Positions 8,765 through 17,313 of a stretch of DNA of 64,000 nt are shown in pieces (the stretch's first letter is position 1; every line of letters begins with the position of its first letter). The notes under the pieces were generated by a model that did not search any database, was not told where the DNA came from, and saw nothing but the letters and a program-made list of their open reading frames with translations. The stretch is from Collinsella sp. BG-O-102 (GTDB lineage: Bacteria > Actinomycetota > Coriobacteriia > Coriobacteriales > Coriobacteriaceae). The position numbers and the translations under genes were made by a program. Location: contig NZ_JAMOKO010000004.1 in NCBI RefSeq assembly GCF_023656745.1, positions 62,001 through 126,000 on the forward strand. Direction: 5' to 3'.

Positions 8765-9637
8765 ATGGCAGCCTATCCTATAAGCGTGCTTGGCTTTGGA
8801 GACAACGTTGTCGATAAGTACGAGCACATCAAGACCATGTATCCCGGCGGCAATGCAGTTAACTTCGCCGTCTTCGCCAAGAAGCTCGGCGTCGATCGCA
8901 GCGCCTACATGGGAATCTTCGGATCAGATGAGGAGGCCGAGCACGTTATAGCATCGCTCGAGGACGAGGGCGTCGAGCTTCTTCGCTGCCAGCAGGTCCT
9001 GGGCGTCAACGGCGCCGCTCGCGTGACCGTTGACGAGACCGGGGACCGTATCTTCCTGGGCTCCAATGAAGGCGGCATACGTGGCGACATGCGCTACGTG
9101 ATAGACCGCTTCGCCGCCGAGTACGTCAGCGGCTTCGATTTGGTGCACAGCGGCAACTACTGCTTCACCGAGCGCGAGCTCCCCAAGATCAAGGCTGCCG
9201 GCGTGCCTATCAGCTTCGACTTCTCCGATGACTCCACCGACGAGTACTTCGGGCAGATTGCGCCATTTGTGACGTACGCCTTTATGTCCATGGGCGACGC
9301 TTCCCTGGAGGATATCAAGGCGAAGCTCGAGTGGGTGAAGGCCCTTGGCCCTCAAATCGTATGCGCATCGCGCGGGAGCAAGGGCTCCGTCGCCTATGAC
9401 GGCGAAAACTTCTACGAGCAGGGCATCAAGCCCGTGGCGCCCGAGGAGCTCAAAGACGCTATGGCGGCCGGAGATTCACTGCTGACGGCGTTTTTGGTCA
9501 CCTATCTTTCCAAGAAGAAGGCCGGCGAGTGCGGCGAGGCCGCGATTCGCGAGAGCTTGGACTTCGCTGCCGGTTTTGCGGCGGAGACCTGCAAGATCGA
9601 GGGCAGTTGGGGCCACCCGCTGGTCTACGAGAACTAG
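8765..9637 (+). CDS. frlD: FrlD-like fructoselysine 6-kinase (PfkB family)
   Basis: A 290-residue ribokinase/PfkB kinase. GGAGA at 8755-8759 places the start at 8765, not the upstream ATG at 8753. The N-terminus has GFGDNVVDKYEH and MYPGGNAVNFAVFAKKLG, the sugar-binding GGN motif shared with E. coli FrlD (FSGGNAVNVAVY), then FDFSDD as in FrlD and the catalytic-loop segment AMAAGDSLLTAF. The expected GAGD becomes AAGD, but catalytic Asp237 is kept. It would phosphorylate fructoselysine at O-6 with ATP to supply the deglycase. It is the last gene of the operon. Confidence 0.8.
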   Translation: MAAYPISVLGFGDNVVDKYEHIKTMYPGGNAVNFAVFAKKLGVDRSAYMGIFGSDEEAEHVIASLEDEGVELLRCQQVLGVNGAARVTVDETGDRIFLGSNEGGIRGDMRYVIDRFAAEYVSGFDLVHSGNYCFTERELPKIKAAGVPISFDFSDDSTDEYFGQIAPFVTYAFMSMGDASLEDIKAKLEWVKALGPQIVCASRGSKGSVAYDGENFYEQGIKPVAPEELKDAMAAGDSLLTAFLVTYLSKKKAGECGEAAIRESLDFAAGFAAETCKIEGSWGHPLVYEN

Positions 9638-9807
9638 TTTTTTGTCGTGGCGGGGTGTCTTGGGGCGCCCCGCATTGCGTTAGGAGTCAAGATGTCCGTT
9701 CGTGCCTGCGCGGCAGGATTTTGCTGCGCCGATGTCTACCAGAATCTGGATCCCCTGGGTTGCATCCAAGGGGGCCTCTCAGGAGCGCTTCGAGGGGTGC
9801 TTCTTGA

Positions 9808-9845
9808 GTATATGAAGGCAAAAGGGATATGCAATCTTCATATAC
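9808..9845. repeat. 10-bp inverted repeat
   Basis: GTATATGAAG (9808-9817) is perfectly complementary to CTTCATATAC (9836-9845), with an 18-base loop. It lies in the decayed interval after frlD. Role unknown. Confidence 0.45.
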
Positions 9846-9885
9846 GGCCTTCTTTTAGAGGGCGTTGTCCTTACTCTTTCATCTC

Positions 9886-9916
9886 CTTGCCTATGGACAT
9901 TTTGTCCATAGGCAAG
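9886..9916. repeat. Perfect 14-bp stem, 3-base loop hairpin
   Basis: CTTGCCTATGGACA (9886-9899), loop TTT, then its exact complement (9903-9916). No U-run follows on either strand, so it is not a standard terminator. It could be a protein-binding palindrome, an element end or an RNA stem. Confidence 0.6.
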
Positions 9917-9988
9917 AGTCCATGGTCGAGATCATGGTGAAGTTCTGCGGCCAGTAATTACTGCATTACATATTCTGTTGTCACCTGG

Positions 9989-10015
9989 GAGGCTCGCTTT
10001 TGCGGGCCTCTTTGC
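9989..10015 (+). terminator. Probable terminator downstream of the frl region
   Basis: GAGGCTCGC and GCGGGCCTC pair around a TTTT loop with one mismatch, followed by TTTG. It faces the convergent kinase gene terminator at 10041-10079. Confidence 0.5.
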
Positions 10016-10040
10016 GTTGCTAAGGGGCCATGGTCTGTCG

Positions 10041-10079
10041 ATAAATAAAGCGCCCGCTTGCGGGGGAGCAAGCGGGCGC
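10041..10079 (-). terminator. Terminator of the pknB operon
   Basis: GCGCCCGCTTGC (10050-10061) is perfectly complementary to 10068-10079. On the minus strand the stem is followed by TTTATTTAT, giving a clear intrinsic terminator 53 bases after the PASTA kinase stop codon. Confidence 0.8.
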
Positions 10080-10131
10080 CGTTGAGCGAATATGTTTGCG
10101 GCCCTAGCCGCTGCGGGTGATGGGTCCTCGA

Positions 10132-12075
10132 CTAGTTAGTCGTGCCGGAATCGTCGCCCGAATCGGAGCCAGAAAGCGAAACCGTCAACGTGATCGTGCT
10201 GTCGGTGGACTGCTTGCCAGTGGGGGAGACGCCCGTAACGGTGGCGTTTTCGTTGCCGCTCACGGGGTTACCGTTCTGATCGCAGAATGCGATGTTGTAG
10301 AACCCGGCGTTGTTGAGCGCGGTAACGGCGGCGGAGATGCTCTTGCCGTACAGGTTGCCCGGAACGCTGGCTTTGCCGGACTTCTTGGCAATGACGACGG
10401 TAATCGTGGCGCCAGGCTTCTGCTTGCCGCTGGGGTTCCAGCTAATCACGGTGCCCTCGGTAACCGAATCGTTCTCCTGGTAGCTCACGTCGACGCCAAA
10501 GCCTGCCATATCGAGGGCGTTGCGCGCCTGGGCCTCGGTCATGTCGGTCAGATCGGGGACGGAGGTGGTGTCAGGACCGCTGGAGACCTTGTACGAGATG
10601 GTCGTGCCCTTCTCGACTTCCTTACCGGGTTCGGTGCCCTGCTCAAAGACCTGGCCCTCATCGGCCTCGTTGGCCTCCTCGGAGGCGTTGCCCTTCAGGC
10701 CAACGCTTGCCAGCGCGGCTTCTGCCTGGTCCTTGGTCAGGCCGACAAGCCGGGGAACCTCAACCTTCTCGGAGGGCTTGGGGCCCTTGGAGATTACCAG
10801 GTTCACCTTGGTGCCCTTGGCCTTCTTGGTTTTGCCGTTGGGCGTCTGCTCGGCGACCTTGCCCTCGTCGATATCGTCGTTGTAGCTTTGGTCGATGGTG
10901 CCGACCTCGAGGCCGGCTTCCTTGATCTGCTCGACGGCAGTCTGCTGGTCCTTGCCCAGCACATCGGGCACGGTGACCTGCTCGCCGCCAAAGAGTCCTG
11001 TGGCAAAGGCCACCACGATACCGATGACGGCAACGGCTGCCACCACGGCGGCGATGATCTTGTTCTTGTTGGATTTGGGCTTTTCGACCTCGTAGGAGCC
11101 GGTGGAGCCCGAAACCGAGCCACGAGCGGTATTCTGGCCGCTCACGCCCGAGACGGGACGTACCATGGCGCGCGTCTGATCGGAAAGCTCGCGAGTCTTG
11201 GTGGCGCCCAGCTCACCGGGTGCACCGATGATGCGCGTGGGCTCCGAGATGTTGACGGCACGGCCCGACAGGTAGCTGTTGAGCACCTGACGCAGCTCGT
11301 CGGCGGTCTGGAAGCGGTTTGCCGGGTCCTTCTCCATGCACTTGAGGATGATGCGCTCAAGGTCGGCGTCGACACCGGAGTTGATCTGGCTCGGCGGAAT
11401 AGGCAGCTCGTTGACCTGCTTGAGTGCGACCGAGATGGCGTCATCACCGTCAAAGGGCACGCGGCCGGTGGCGCACTCGTACATCACGACGCCCAGCGAG
11501 TAGATATCCGAGGTGGGGCCGAGGTCCTGACCACGGGTCTGCTCGGGACTGACGTAGTGGGCGGTTCCCAGCACGTTGTTGTCTTGCGTGAGGTGGCTGT
11601 TCTTGGCGCGCGCGATGCCAAAGTCCATCACCTTGATGTTGCCGTCGGGCAGCACCATGATGTTCTGCGGCTTGATGTCGCGGTGGATGATCTCGTGCTT
11701 GTGGGCGACCGAAAGCGCGGAGCTGATCTGCGAGCCGATCTGGGCGACCTTCTTGGGGTCGAGGGCGCCGTGGCTCTTGATGCCGCTCTTAAGGTCGGTG
11801 CCGCGCAGGTACTCCATGACGATGTAATATGTGTCGCCGTCCTTGCCCCAATCGTAGACGCCCACGATATAGGGGGAGGAGAGACCGGCTGCTGCCTGGG
11901 CCTCCTGCTTAAAGCGTGCGGCGAAGGTTGCGTCGCCAGCATACTGCGGCAGCATGATCTTGACGGCAACCGTGCGGTCGAGGACCTGGTCCTGTGCACG
12001 GTAGACGGTCGCCATGCCGCCTGTCCCCACCTTATCCTTGAGGAGGTATCTTCCCCCGAGGACCCTCTGTTCCAT
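10132..12075 (-). CDS. pknB: PASTA-domain Ser/Thr protein kinase PknB
   Basis: A 647-residue membrane kinase. The AGGAGC eight bases upstream fixes the start at MEQRVLGG; longer frames lack a ribosome site. Kinase domain about 10-275: glycine loop GTGGMATVY, Lys39 in VAVKI, HRDIKPQN with Asp133, and DFG with Asp151. A juxtamembrane segment leads to one transmembrane helix (about 335-360), then four extracytoplasmic PASTA repeats starting at VTVPDVLG, VEVPRLVG, TSVPDLTD and ASVPGNLYG. PASTA domains bind peptidoglycan fragments and lipid II, so this is the wall-sensing kinase of division and cell-wall synthesis. It ends the operon. Expected partners are the PP2C phosphatase, the FHA proteins and the SEDS-PBP fusion encoded upstream. 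Confidence 0.95.
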   Translation of the reverse strand: MEQRVLGGRYLLKDKVGTGGMATVYRAQDQVLDRTVAVKIMLPQYAGDATFAARFKQEAQAAAGLSSPYIVGVYDWGKDGDTYYIVMEYLRGTDLKSGIKSHGALDPKKVAQIGSQISSALSVAHKHEIIHRDIKPQNIMVLPDGNIKVMDFGIARAKNSHLTQDNNVLGTAHYVSPEQTRGQDLGPTSDIYSLGVVMYECATGRVPFDGDDAISVALKQVNELPIPPSQINSGVDADLERIILKCMEKDPANRFQTADELRQVLNSYLSGRAVNISEPTRIIGAPGELGATKTRELSDQTRAMVRPVSGVSGQNTARGSVSGSTGSYEVEKPKSNKNKIIAAVVAAVAVIGIVVAFATGLFGGEQVTVPDVLGKDQQTAVEQIKEAGLEVGTIDQSYNDDIDEGKVAEQTPNGKTKKAKGTKVNLVISKGPKPSEKVEVPRLVGLTKDQAEAALASVGLKGNASEEANEADEGQVFEQGTEPGKEVEKGTTISYKVSSGPDTTSVPDLTDMTEAQARNALDMAGFGVDVSYQENDSVTEGTVISWNPSGKQKPGATITVVIAKKSGKASVPGNLYGKSISAAVTALNNAGFYNIAFCDQNGNPVSGNENATVTGVSPTGKQSTDSTITLTVSLSGSDSGDDSGTTN

Positions 12076-12207
12076 TCCTGCTCCTAACATAACTATTCGC
12101 TCAACGATGTGTGTAGTACCTACGATGTGGCCGCTGGGGCCGTGTGGCGCGTTGCCGCTAACTCTTCGGCCGCGGCGCGCCTCGGGTGTCCGATTCAATC
12201 ATGGGCA

Positions 12208-15078
12208 TCACGCTCCCTGTGCGGCGAGCGCCGCGGTCAGGACGATGCCGGCAATCTTGGCCGCCTTGACGTCGTGTTTGTCGTAATCCTCCAAGGCCAC
12301 CGAGATGGCGACCGTGGGTGAATCGTAAGGTGCAAAGCCAACGAACGTCGAGTTGACGTTGGTGCCGCCGGTCTCGGGCGAGCCGGTCTTGCCGGCGACC
12401 TTGACGCCGGGGACCTGGGCATCGGTGCCGGTACCGGACTGGACGACGGCGAGCATGGCCTGCTTGACCTGGTCGGCCGTGGCGGAGCTGACGGCCTGAC
12501 CCAGCGAGCGGGACTGCGTGGTCTTGACCACAGTTCCGTCCGGGGCGAGTACCTGGGCTACAAAGTACGGGTCCATGACCACGCCACTGTTAGCGATGGC
12601 GGCGGCAATCACGGCGCTTTGCATGACGGTGGTCTGCGGGCCGGGCGTGTGGTCCATGCCGACAGGCTGGCCGGCGCCGGCCCAAGCGGTCTCCCACTCG
12701 GTCATGAGCGACGGGTCTGCCATGATGGAGGCCGCGGAGGTCAGGTCCTGGCCGAGCTTTTGGCCGTAGCCAAAGGCGTTGGCAAACTGCACGAGCGTGT
12801 TTGCGCCAACTTCGTTTGCCACCTGGCCAAAGACGACGTTGGAGGACACGGCAAAGGCCTGCTGCAGGCTGATGGTGCCGTAGCTCTCGTTGGCATAGTT
12901 GGTGACCGGTGCGTTGCCGATGTCCATGGAGCCGGGCGCCTGGTAGGTGCTGGTAAGGCTGGCGGTGCCGGTCTCGAGTGCCGCGGAAAGCGTAACGACC
13001 TTAAACGTGGAGCCCGGCGTGTACAGCGCGTCCATGGCGCGATTGTACATAGAGCCGTCCTCGCCGCCGCCAGCCTGCAGTAGGGCGTCGATGTTGGTGT
13101 TGTCGTAGGTGGGCGAGCTGGCACATGCGAGCACCGCGCCGGTACGCGGGTCGATGACCACTACAGCGCCCTTAAAGCCCTTGAGTGCCTGCTCGGCCGC
13201 CGTCTGGATGCGCGAGTCGATGGTGAGCTTGGCGGTGTTGCCCGGCTGGGTCTGGCCCGCGAGCGACGCGATGGCGTTGTTCCAGCTGGAGTAGTCCTTA
13301 GAACCGGTGAGCGTGTCGTTCATGACGCTCTCGATGGCGGTGGTGCCATACTGCTGGCTCACGTAGCCAACCACGTGCGCTGCCAGGTTACCGTTGGGGT
13401 AGGAGCGTACGTAGGTGCCGTCCTCCTGCTGCAGCGACTCGGCCAGCGTCACGCCGTCGGACGTGATGATGGAACCGCGCTGGATGTACTTGGAGCGGGC
13501 GATGGTGTGGTTGTTGGTCGGCATGTCCTGATAGTCCTTGGCCTTGATGACCTGGACATAGGTGAGGTTGCCGATAAGGATGGCGAATAGCGCCGTAAAG
13601 GCGAGCACCGCACGGGTTAGACGGTTGGCGAGCGCAACGCGGCCGAGCACACCGGATTCAGGCGTGTCGAGCAGGCGACGGCGCATGCGCGAGCCGACGG
13701 AATGGCTGCCGCTGCCGTAGGAAGACGAGGTGGCAAAGCGCGTGCCCGTCGGGGCGGCGGCAGATGCGACCTGATCATCGGTGATGGCGGCCATGGTGCC
13801 GGTGCCGGTAAGCTCGGCCTCGCGTCCGGTCGCCTCGTCACCGGCGCGCAGCAGGAGCGCGACGATGATAAAGCTTGCCAGCAGCGAGGAACCGCCCTGG
13901 CTCATAAAGGGCAGGGTGACGCCGGTCAACGGGATCAGGCGGGTAACGCCGCCCACGATCAAAAAGGCCTGGAAGCTGATGGCGGCCGTAAGGCCCGTGG
14001 CACTAAAAGCGGCGAGATCGGATTTAGCGCGGGCAGCCGTGGTGAGGCCACGCACGGCAAAGAGCATAAACAGGATGAGCACGGCGCCGCCGCCCAAAAG
14101 GCCCATCTCCTCGCCGATGGCCGAGAAGATAAAGTCGGACTCGACGACAGGGATGTTGTTGGCCATGCCGTTGCCGATACCAACACCGACCAGACCGCCA
14201 TCGGCAAGCGAGAAGAGCGACTGGACGATCTGGTAGCCCTGGCCCTGGGCGTCCTTAAACGGATCGACCCAAACTTGGAAGCGCACCTGAACGTGCGACA
14301 GGAACTTGTAGGCGCCCACGGCGCCGACGGCCAAGAGCGCAAGGCCGATAACGACATACGAAAAGCGCCCCGTGGCAACGTAGAGCATCAGCAAGAAGAT
14401 AGTGTAGAACAGCACGGCCGAACCCAGGTCGCGTTCGAAGACGACGACGAGCAGGCACACACCCCACACGGCAAACAGCGGCAGCAGCAGTCGCAGGCGA
14501 GGGATCTTAAAGCCCAAGATCTTGCGGTTGGAGATGGAGAGCAGCTCGCGGTTTTCGGCCAGGTACCCGGCCAGGAACAGCACGATAAAGACCTTGGCGA
14601 ACTCGCCAGGCTGGATGGTAAAGCCCGCGATGCGAATCCACAGCTTGGAGCCCGAGATCGTGGTGCCGATAAAGATAGGCAGCATCAGCAGGATGATGCC
14701 GATGATGCCAAAGGTGTACTTGTAGCGCATGACCACGTCGAGGTTTTTGACCAGTGCGAGCGTTCCCACCATCAGGGCCACCGAGACAAACAGGATGATG
14801 AGCTGTGAGATGGCGAGAGCGGGGGCGAGGCGTGTCACGAACGTGATGCCGATGCCCGAAAGTATAAATACGATGGGTAGGATGGCGGGGTCGGCGCCGG
14901 GCGCCAAGATGCGCACGGCGATATGTGCCGCGGCGAAGGCGGCAAAGAGGCCGATCGGCACGGCGAGCGTCTCAAAGGAGATGGCGGCGCCCGCGGTGAG
15001 CACGTACATCGCATACAGCAGGATGACGGGGAACGCCGAGGCGATGAGCAAGAGCAGCTCGGTGTTGCGGCGACTCAT
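12208..15078 (-). CDS. FtsW/RodA-type SEDS glycosyltransferase fused to a class B penicillin-binding protein
   Basis: One 956-residue open frame joins two enzymes normally made as separate proteins. GAAAGGGAG supports the start MSRRNTEL. Residues about 1-440 form a polytopic SEDS protein (ten or so helices, FERDLGSAVLF, VRFQVWVDPFKDAQGQGYQI, SFIIVALLLRAG) that polymerises glycan strands from lipid II. After a linker, a single helix (about 480-500) leads to a transpeptidase with PGSTFK (Ser690), SSN (745-747) and KTG (Lys897). The frame is uninterrupted and both active sites are intact, so a real fusion is likely, not a sequencing read-through. It matches the separate rodA-pbpA pair next to pknB in other Actinobacteria. 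The 132-base gap to pknB contains no clear terminator. Confidence 0.93.
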   Translation of the reverse strand: MSRRNTELLLLIASAFPVILLYAMYVLTAGAAISFETLAVPIGLFAAFAAAHIAVRILAPGADPAILPIVFILSGIGITFVTRLAPALAISQLIILFVSVALMVGTLALVKNLDVVMRYKYTFGIIGIILLMLPIFIGTTISGSKLWIRIAGFTIQPGEFAKVFIVLFLAGYLAENRELLSISNRKILGFKIPRLRLLLPLFAVWGVCLLVVVFERDLGSAVLFYTIFLLMLYVATGRFSYVVIGLALLAVGAVGAYKFLSHVQVRFQVWVDPFKDAQGQGYQIVQSLFSLADGGLVGVGIGNGMANNIPVVESDFIFSAIGEEMGLLGGGAVLILFMLFAVRGLTTAARAKSDLAAFSATGLTAAISFQAFLIVGGVTRLIPLTGVTLPFMSQGGSSLLASFIIVALLLRAGDEATGREAELTGTGTMAAITDDQVASAAAPTGTRFATSSSYGSGSHSVGSRMRRRLLDTPESGVLGRVALANRLTRAVLAFTALFAILIGNLTYVQVIKAKDYQDMPTNNHTIARSKYIQRGSIITSDGVTLAESLQQEDGTYVRSYPNGNLAAHVVGYVSQQYGTTAIESVMNDTLTGSKDYSSWNNAIASLAGQTQPGNTAKLTIDSRIQTAAEQALKGFKGAVVVIDPRTGAVLACASSPTYDNTNIDALLQAGGGEDGSMYNRAMDALYTPGSTFKVVTLSAALETGTASLTSTYQAPGSMDIGNAPVTNYANESYGTISLQQAFAVSSNVVFGQVANEVGANTLVQFANAFGYGQKLGQDLTSAASIMADPSLMTEWETAWAGAGQPVGMDHTPGPQTTVMQSAVIAAAIANSGVVMDPYFVAQVLAPDGTVVKTTQSRSLGQAVSSATADQVKQAMLAVVQSGTGTDAQVPGVKVAGKTGSPETGGTNVNSTFVGFAPYDSPTVAISVALEDYDKHDVKAAKIAGIVLTAALAAQGA

Positions 15079-15094
15079 AAGCGGCACTCCCTTT

Positions 15095-16894
15095 CTAATT
15101 CTTATCGGAGGCTTCGGCCTCGGCGGACTGTTCGGCGGTTTTCTCGGAATCTGATTCGGAGGTCGATCCCTGATTGGTGTTGTCGCGAATCGTCTGCGCG
15201 TCAATCACCTGGCGGGTCTGCTCCTCGTCGATCTGGTGGCGGTACTTGGATATCGTGTCCTGCGCATCGTCAACACTTGTTTGCGGAATACCCGCCTTGA
15301 GGCGGTTTTGCGTGTCTTCGGGCAGGTCGGACAGCTTGATACTGGTTTCGCTTTCGAGCCAGTGAAGCTTGAGTCCGAGCGGCTTGCCGGGAAGGCCGCG
15401 CCAGACGGCGACATTGCCCTGGTAGGTACCCAGGTAGTACGAGCCGGTGACACCCGTGTAGGCCCAGATGGCAGCCGCCAGCACCAAGACGAGACCTAAG
15501 ACGACGCCGATGGTGACGTTGCGGCGACGCACGCGTTGCGCCTCGCGCATAACGCCATCGTCAACCAGGTCAACGACTACTACGGTCACGTTGTCGTGGC
15601 CGCCGGCGGCAAGCGCCGCGTCCACTAGGTTGTCAACGCAGATTTGCGCGGTTGAGGACTGCGTGGCGATGTTCTCGATATCGCTATCGGGAATCATGCT
15701 CGAAAGGCCGTCAGAGCACAGTATCAGGCGGTCGCCTTCCTCGATATGCAGAGTGAAGTGGTCGGCATACATGGCGGGGTCTGAGCCCAGCGCACGGGTG
15801 ATGACCGAACGGTTGGGGTGGACGCGAGCCTCGTCTGCCGTGATCTCGCCGGCGTCCACGAGCTCCTCCACGTAGGAGTGGTCGCGGGTCACGCGGATGA
15901 GCGTGCCCTCGTGGAGCAGGTAGGCGCGAGAGTCGCCCACGTGGGCGATGGCGAGCGTGTCGTTTTCGATATAGGCGCAAGTGGCTGTGCAGCCCATGCC
16001 GGGCTTGCCTAGGCCGTTCAGGGCCGCCTCGATTACGGCGGCGTTAGCTGCCTCGACGGCTGCCGCCAGGCGTGCTGCGTCGGCGGACTGCGGGGCCGTC
16101 TTGGCAATAGTCTCGACGGCGATGGAAGAGGCTACCTCGCCGGCGGCGTGACCGCCCATGCCGTCGCATACGCAAAAGAGCGGCGACTGCACCAGGTAGG
16201 AATCCTCATTGTGCGGGCGCACACAGCCAACGTCGGAGCGGGCACCCCACATGAGTTGCGTGGTGGTGCCGGCATCATAGGTCGAGTCGGTCTCGATGCG
16301 CTCCTCGGTCAGGGGCTCAAAGCTCATGGTCGAGCCGGGGTCTTTGAGCTTGGCTTCAACGGCGGCTACGTCGATCTCGGCTGTGTCACCGGGAGAGACG
16401 GTGTCGGTCTCGGCGTTTGATTCGGAATCGCCGGTGTCCGGGGAGTCGGGCTCCTCGGACACGCGGGCGGTCGACTCGTCGTCTTGCGGGCTGACGTCTA
16501 TAGGCTCGGGCGCCGGCGTAGACACGGGCGCAACCTCGGATGCCGGGGCTATGGGAAACGCCGGCGCGGCGGGCTCGGGTGCCGCAAACACCGCAGCGCT
16601 CTCGTTGATTGCCGCGGCGACAGGCTCTGCAAAGTGAGCTGGCGCCGGGGTTGCTTCGGGCGCTGTGGGCTGTTCCGCGGCATGTGCGCCGATGGGCGCC
16701 GCTACGGTATCCTCTTCGTCCTCGTTATCGGCGAGATCCGAAATATCATGCGTTACATGCGAAAGAGGCAGGGAGAACACGGTGTCCTCGGGTTCCACGG
16801 GTGCGGAGCCCGCCGGAGCGGCGTGGGCCGGCGCAGCTGTGGCGGCAGCCGGTGCCTCGGTCATAGTCGCGGACTTGTTCTCCTCGTCGATCAT
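15095..16894 (-). CDS. pstP: PstP-type PP2C Ser/Thr phosphatase with long N-terminal extension
   Basis: A 599-residue protein. The first 210 residues are low-complexity, rich in Ala, Pro, Glu and Thr, with no fold I recognise. The PP2C domain (about 213-445) begins WGARSDVGCVRPHNEDSYLV and has the metal-binding CDGMGGHAAGE, HVGDSRAYLL, CSDGLSSMI and GGHDNVTVVVVD. A transmembrane helix (about 470-490) and a 110-residue extracytoplasmic tail follow. PstP removes phosphates placed by PknA/PknB and from FHA partners. The start overlaps the FhaB stop by four bases (ATGA), so the two are translationally coupled, and the SEDS-PBP gene begins 16 bases after its stop. The acidic, Thr-containing extension is unusual for the family. 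Confidence 0.92.
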   Translation of the reverse strand: MIDEENKSATMTEAPAAATAAPAHAAPAGSAPVEPEDTVFSLPLSHVTHDISDLADNEDEEDTVAAPIGAHAAEQPTAPEATPAPAHFAEPVAAAINESAAVFAAPEPAAPAFPIAPASEVAPVSTPAPEPIDVSPQDDESTARVSEEPDSPDTGDSESNAETDTVSPGDTAEIDVAAVEAKLKDPGSTMSFEPLTEERIETDSTYDAGTTTQLMWGARSDVGCVRPHNEDSYLVQSPLFCVCDGMGGHAAGEVASSIAVETIAKTAPQSADAARLAAAVEAANAAVIEAALNGLGKPGMGCTATCAYIENDTLAIAHVGDSRAYLLHEGTLIRVTRDHSYVEELVDAGEITADEARVHPNRSVITRALGSDPAMYADHFTLHIEEGDRLILCSDGLSSMIPDSDIENIATQSSTAQICVDNLVDAALAAGGHDNVTVVVVDLVDDGVMREAQRVRRRNVTIGVVLGLVLVLAAAIWAYTGVTGSYYLGTYQGNVAVWRGLPGKPLGLKLHWLESETSIKLSDLPEDTQNRLKAGIPQTSVDDAQDTISKYRHQIDEEQTRQVIDAQTIRDNTNQGSTSESDSEKTAEQSAEAEASDKN

Positions 16895-17307
16895 CGACGG
16901 TTCACCTTCATGACCACGTCGCCAATCTGGACTTCGTCGCCCTCGCGCAGCGTTGCGGGCTCCACAAGCTGGCGGCCGTTGACGAGCGTGCCGTTAAGCG
17001 AGTTGAGGTCTTCGATGATGAGCGCCGGGCCCTGCAGCGAAAAGCGCGCATGCGAGGCCGAGACGAACGGTTCGTTGATGCAGATGTCCGAAGATGGCGA
17101 GCGACCGACGATGACGGGGCCGAGCATGTCTACGTGGATGCCGCGGATACCGCGCGGACCCTTGTCCACATCGATCGTCCAGATAGCCGAGTCGCGGCGC
17201 TGTCCGCGCACAAGTCCCACGCCGGTCTTCATGACGGCGAACAGGAAGATATAGAGCAGGGCGACCAGGACGATGCGGCCTGCAAAAAGGACGATATCGA
17301 TGTTCAT
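16891..17307 (-). CDS. fhaB: FhaB/FipA-like membrane FHA protein
   Basis: 138 residues: one N-terminal transmembrane helix (about 5-28, IVLFAGRIVLVALLYIFLFA), then a forkhead-associated domain (about 60-137) with GPVIVGRSPSSDI, SASHARF and DLNSLNGTLVNGR. FHA domains bind phosphothreonine; the mycobacterial counterpart links kinase signalling to septal proteins. The gene lies six bases after fhaA and overlaps pstP by four bases, so it is mid-operon. Confidence 0.9.
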   Translation of the reverse strand: MNIDIVLFAGRIVLVALLYIFLFAVMKTGVGLVRGQRRDSAIWTIDVDKGPRGIRGIHVDMLGPVIVGRSPSSDICINEPFVSASHARFSLQGPALIIEDLNSLNGTLVNGRQLVEPATLREGDEVQIGDVVMKVNRR

Positions 17308-17313
17308 AAGAGA

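Larger units (their letters stand above)
9692..9940 (+). pseudogene. Possible truncated second PfkB/FrlD-like kinase
   Basis: An ATG at 9692 is preceded by TAGGAGTCAAG, a good ribosome binding site. The first 20 codons, MSVRACAAGFCCADVYQNLD, resemble the first strand of FrlD-type kinases (G-x-x-C-x-D-V/I-Y-x-x-L). After this the frame reads through Cys- and Ser-rich sequence unlike a kinase and stops at 9940. The most economical reading is a kinase gene that lost everything but its 5' end. Only about 20 residues support it. The rest of the interval to 10131 contains inverted repeats and terminators described separately. Confidence 0.35.

Noticed and set aside
10117-12087. A 656-codon plus-strand frame over pknB
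   Set aside because: Antisense to a kinase with every catalytic motif. The frame has no ribosome site or domain.
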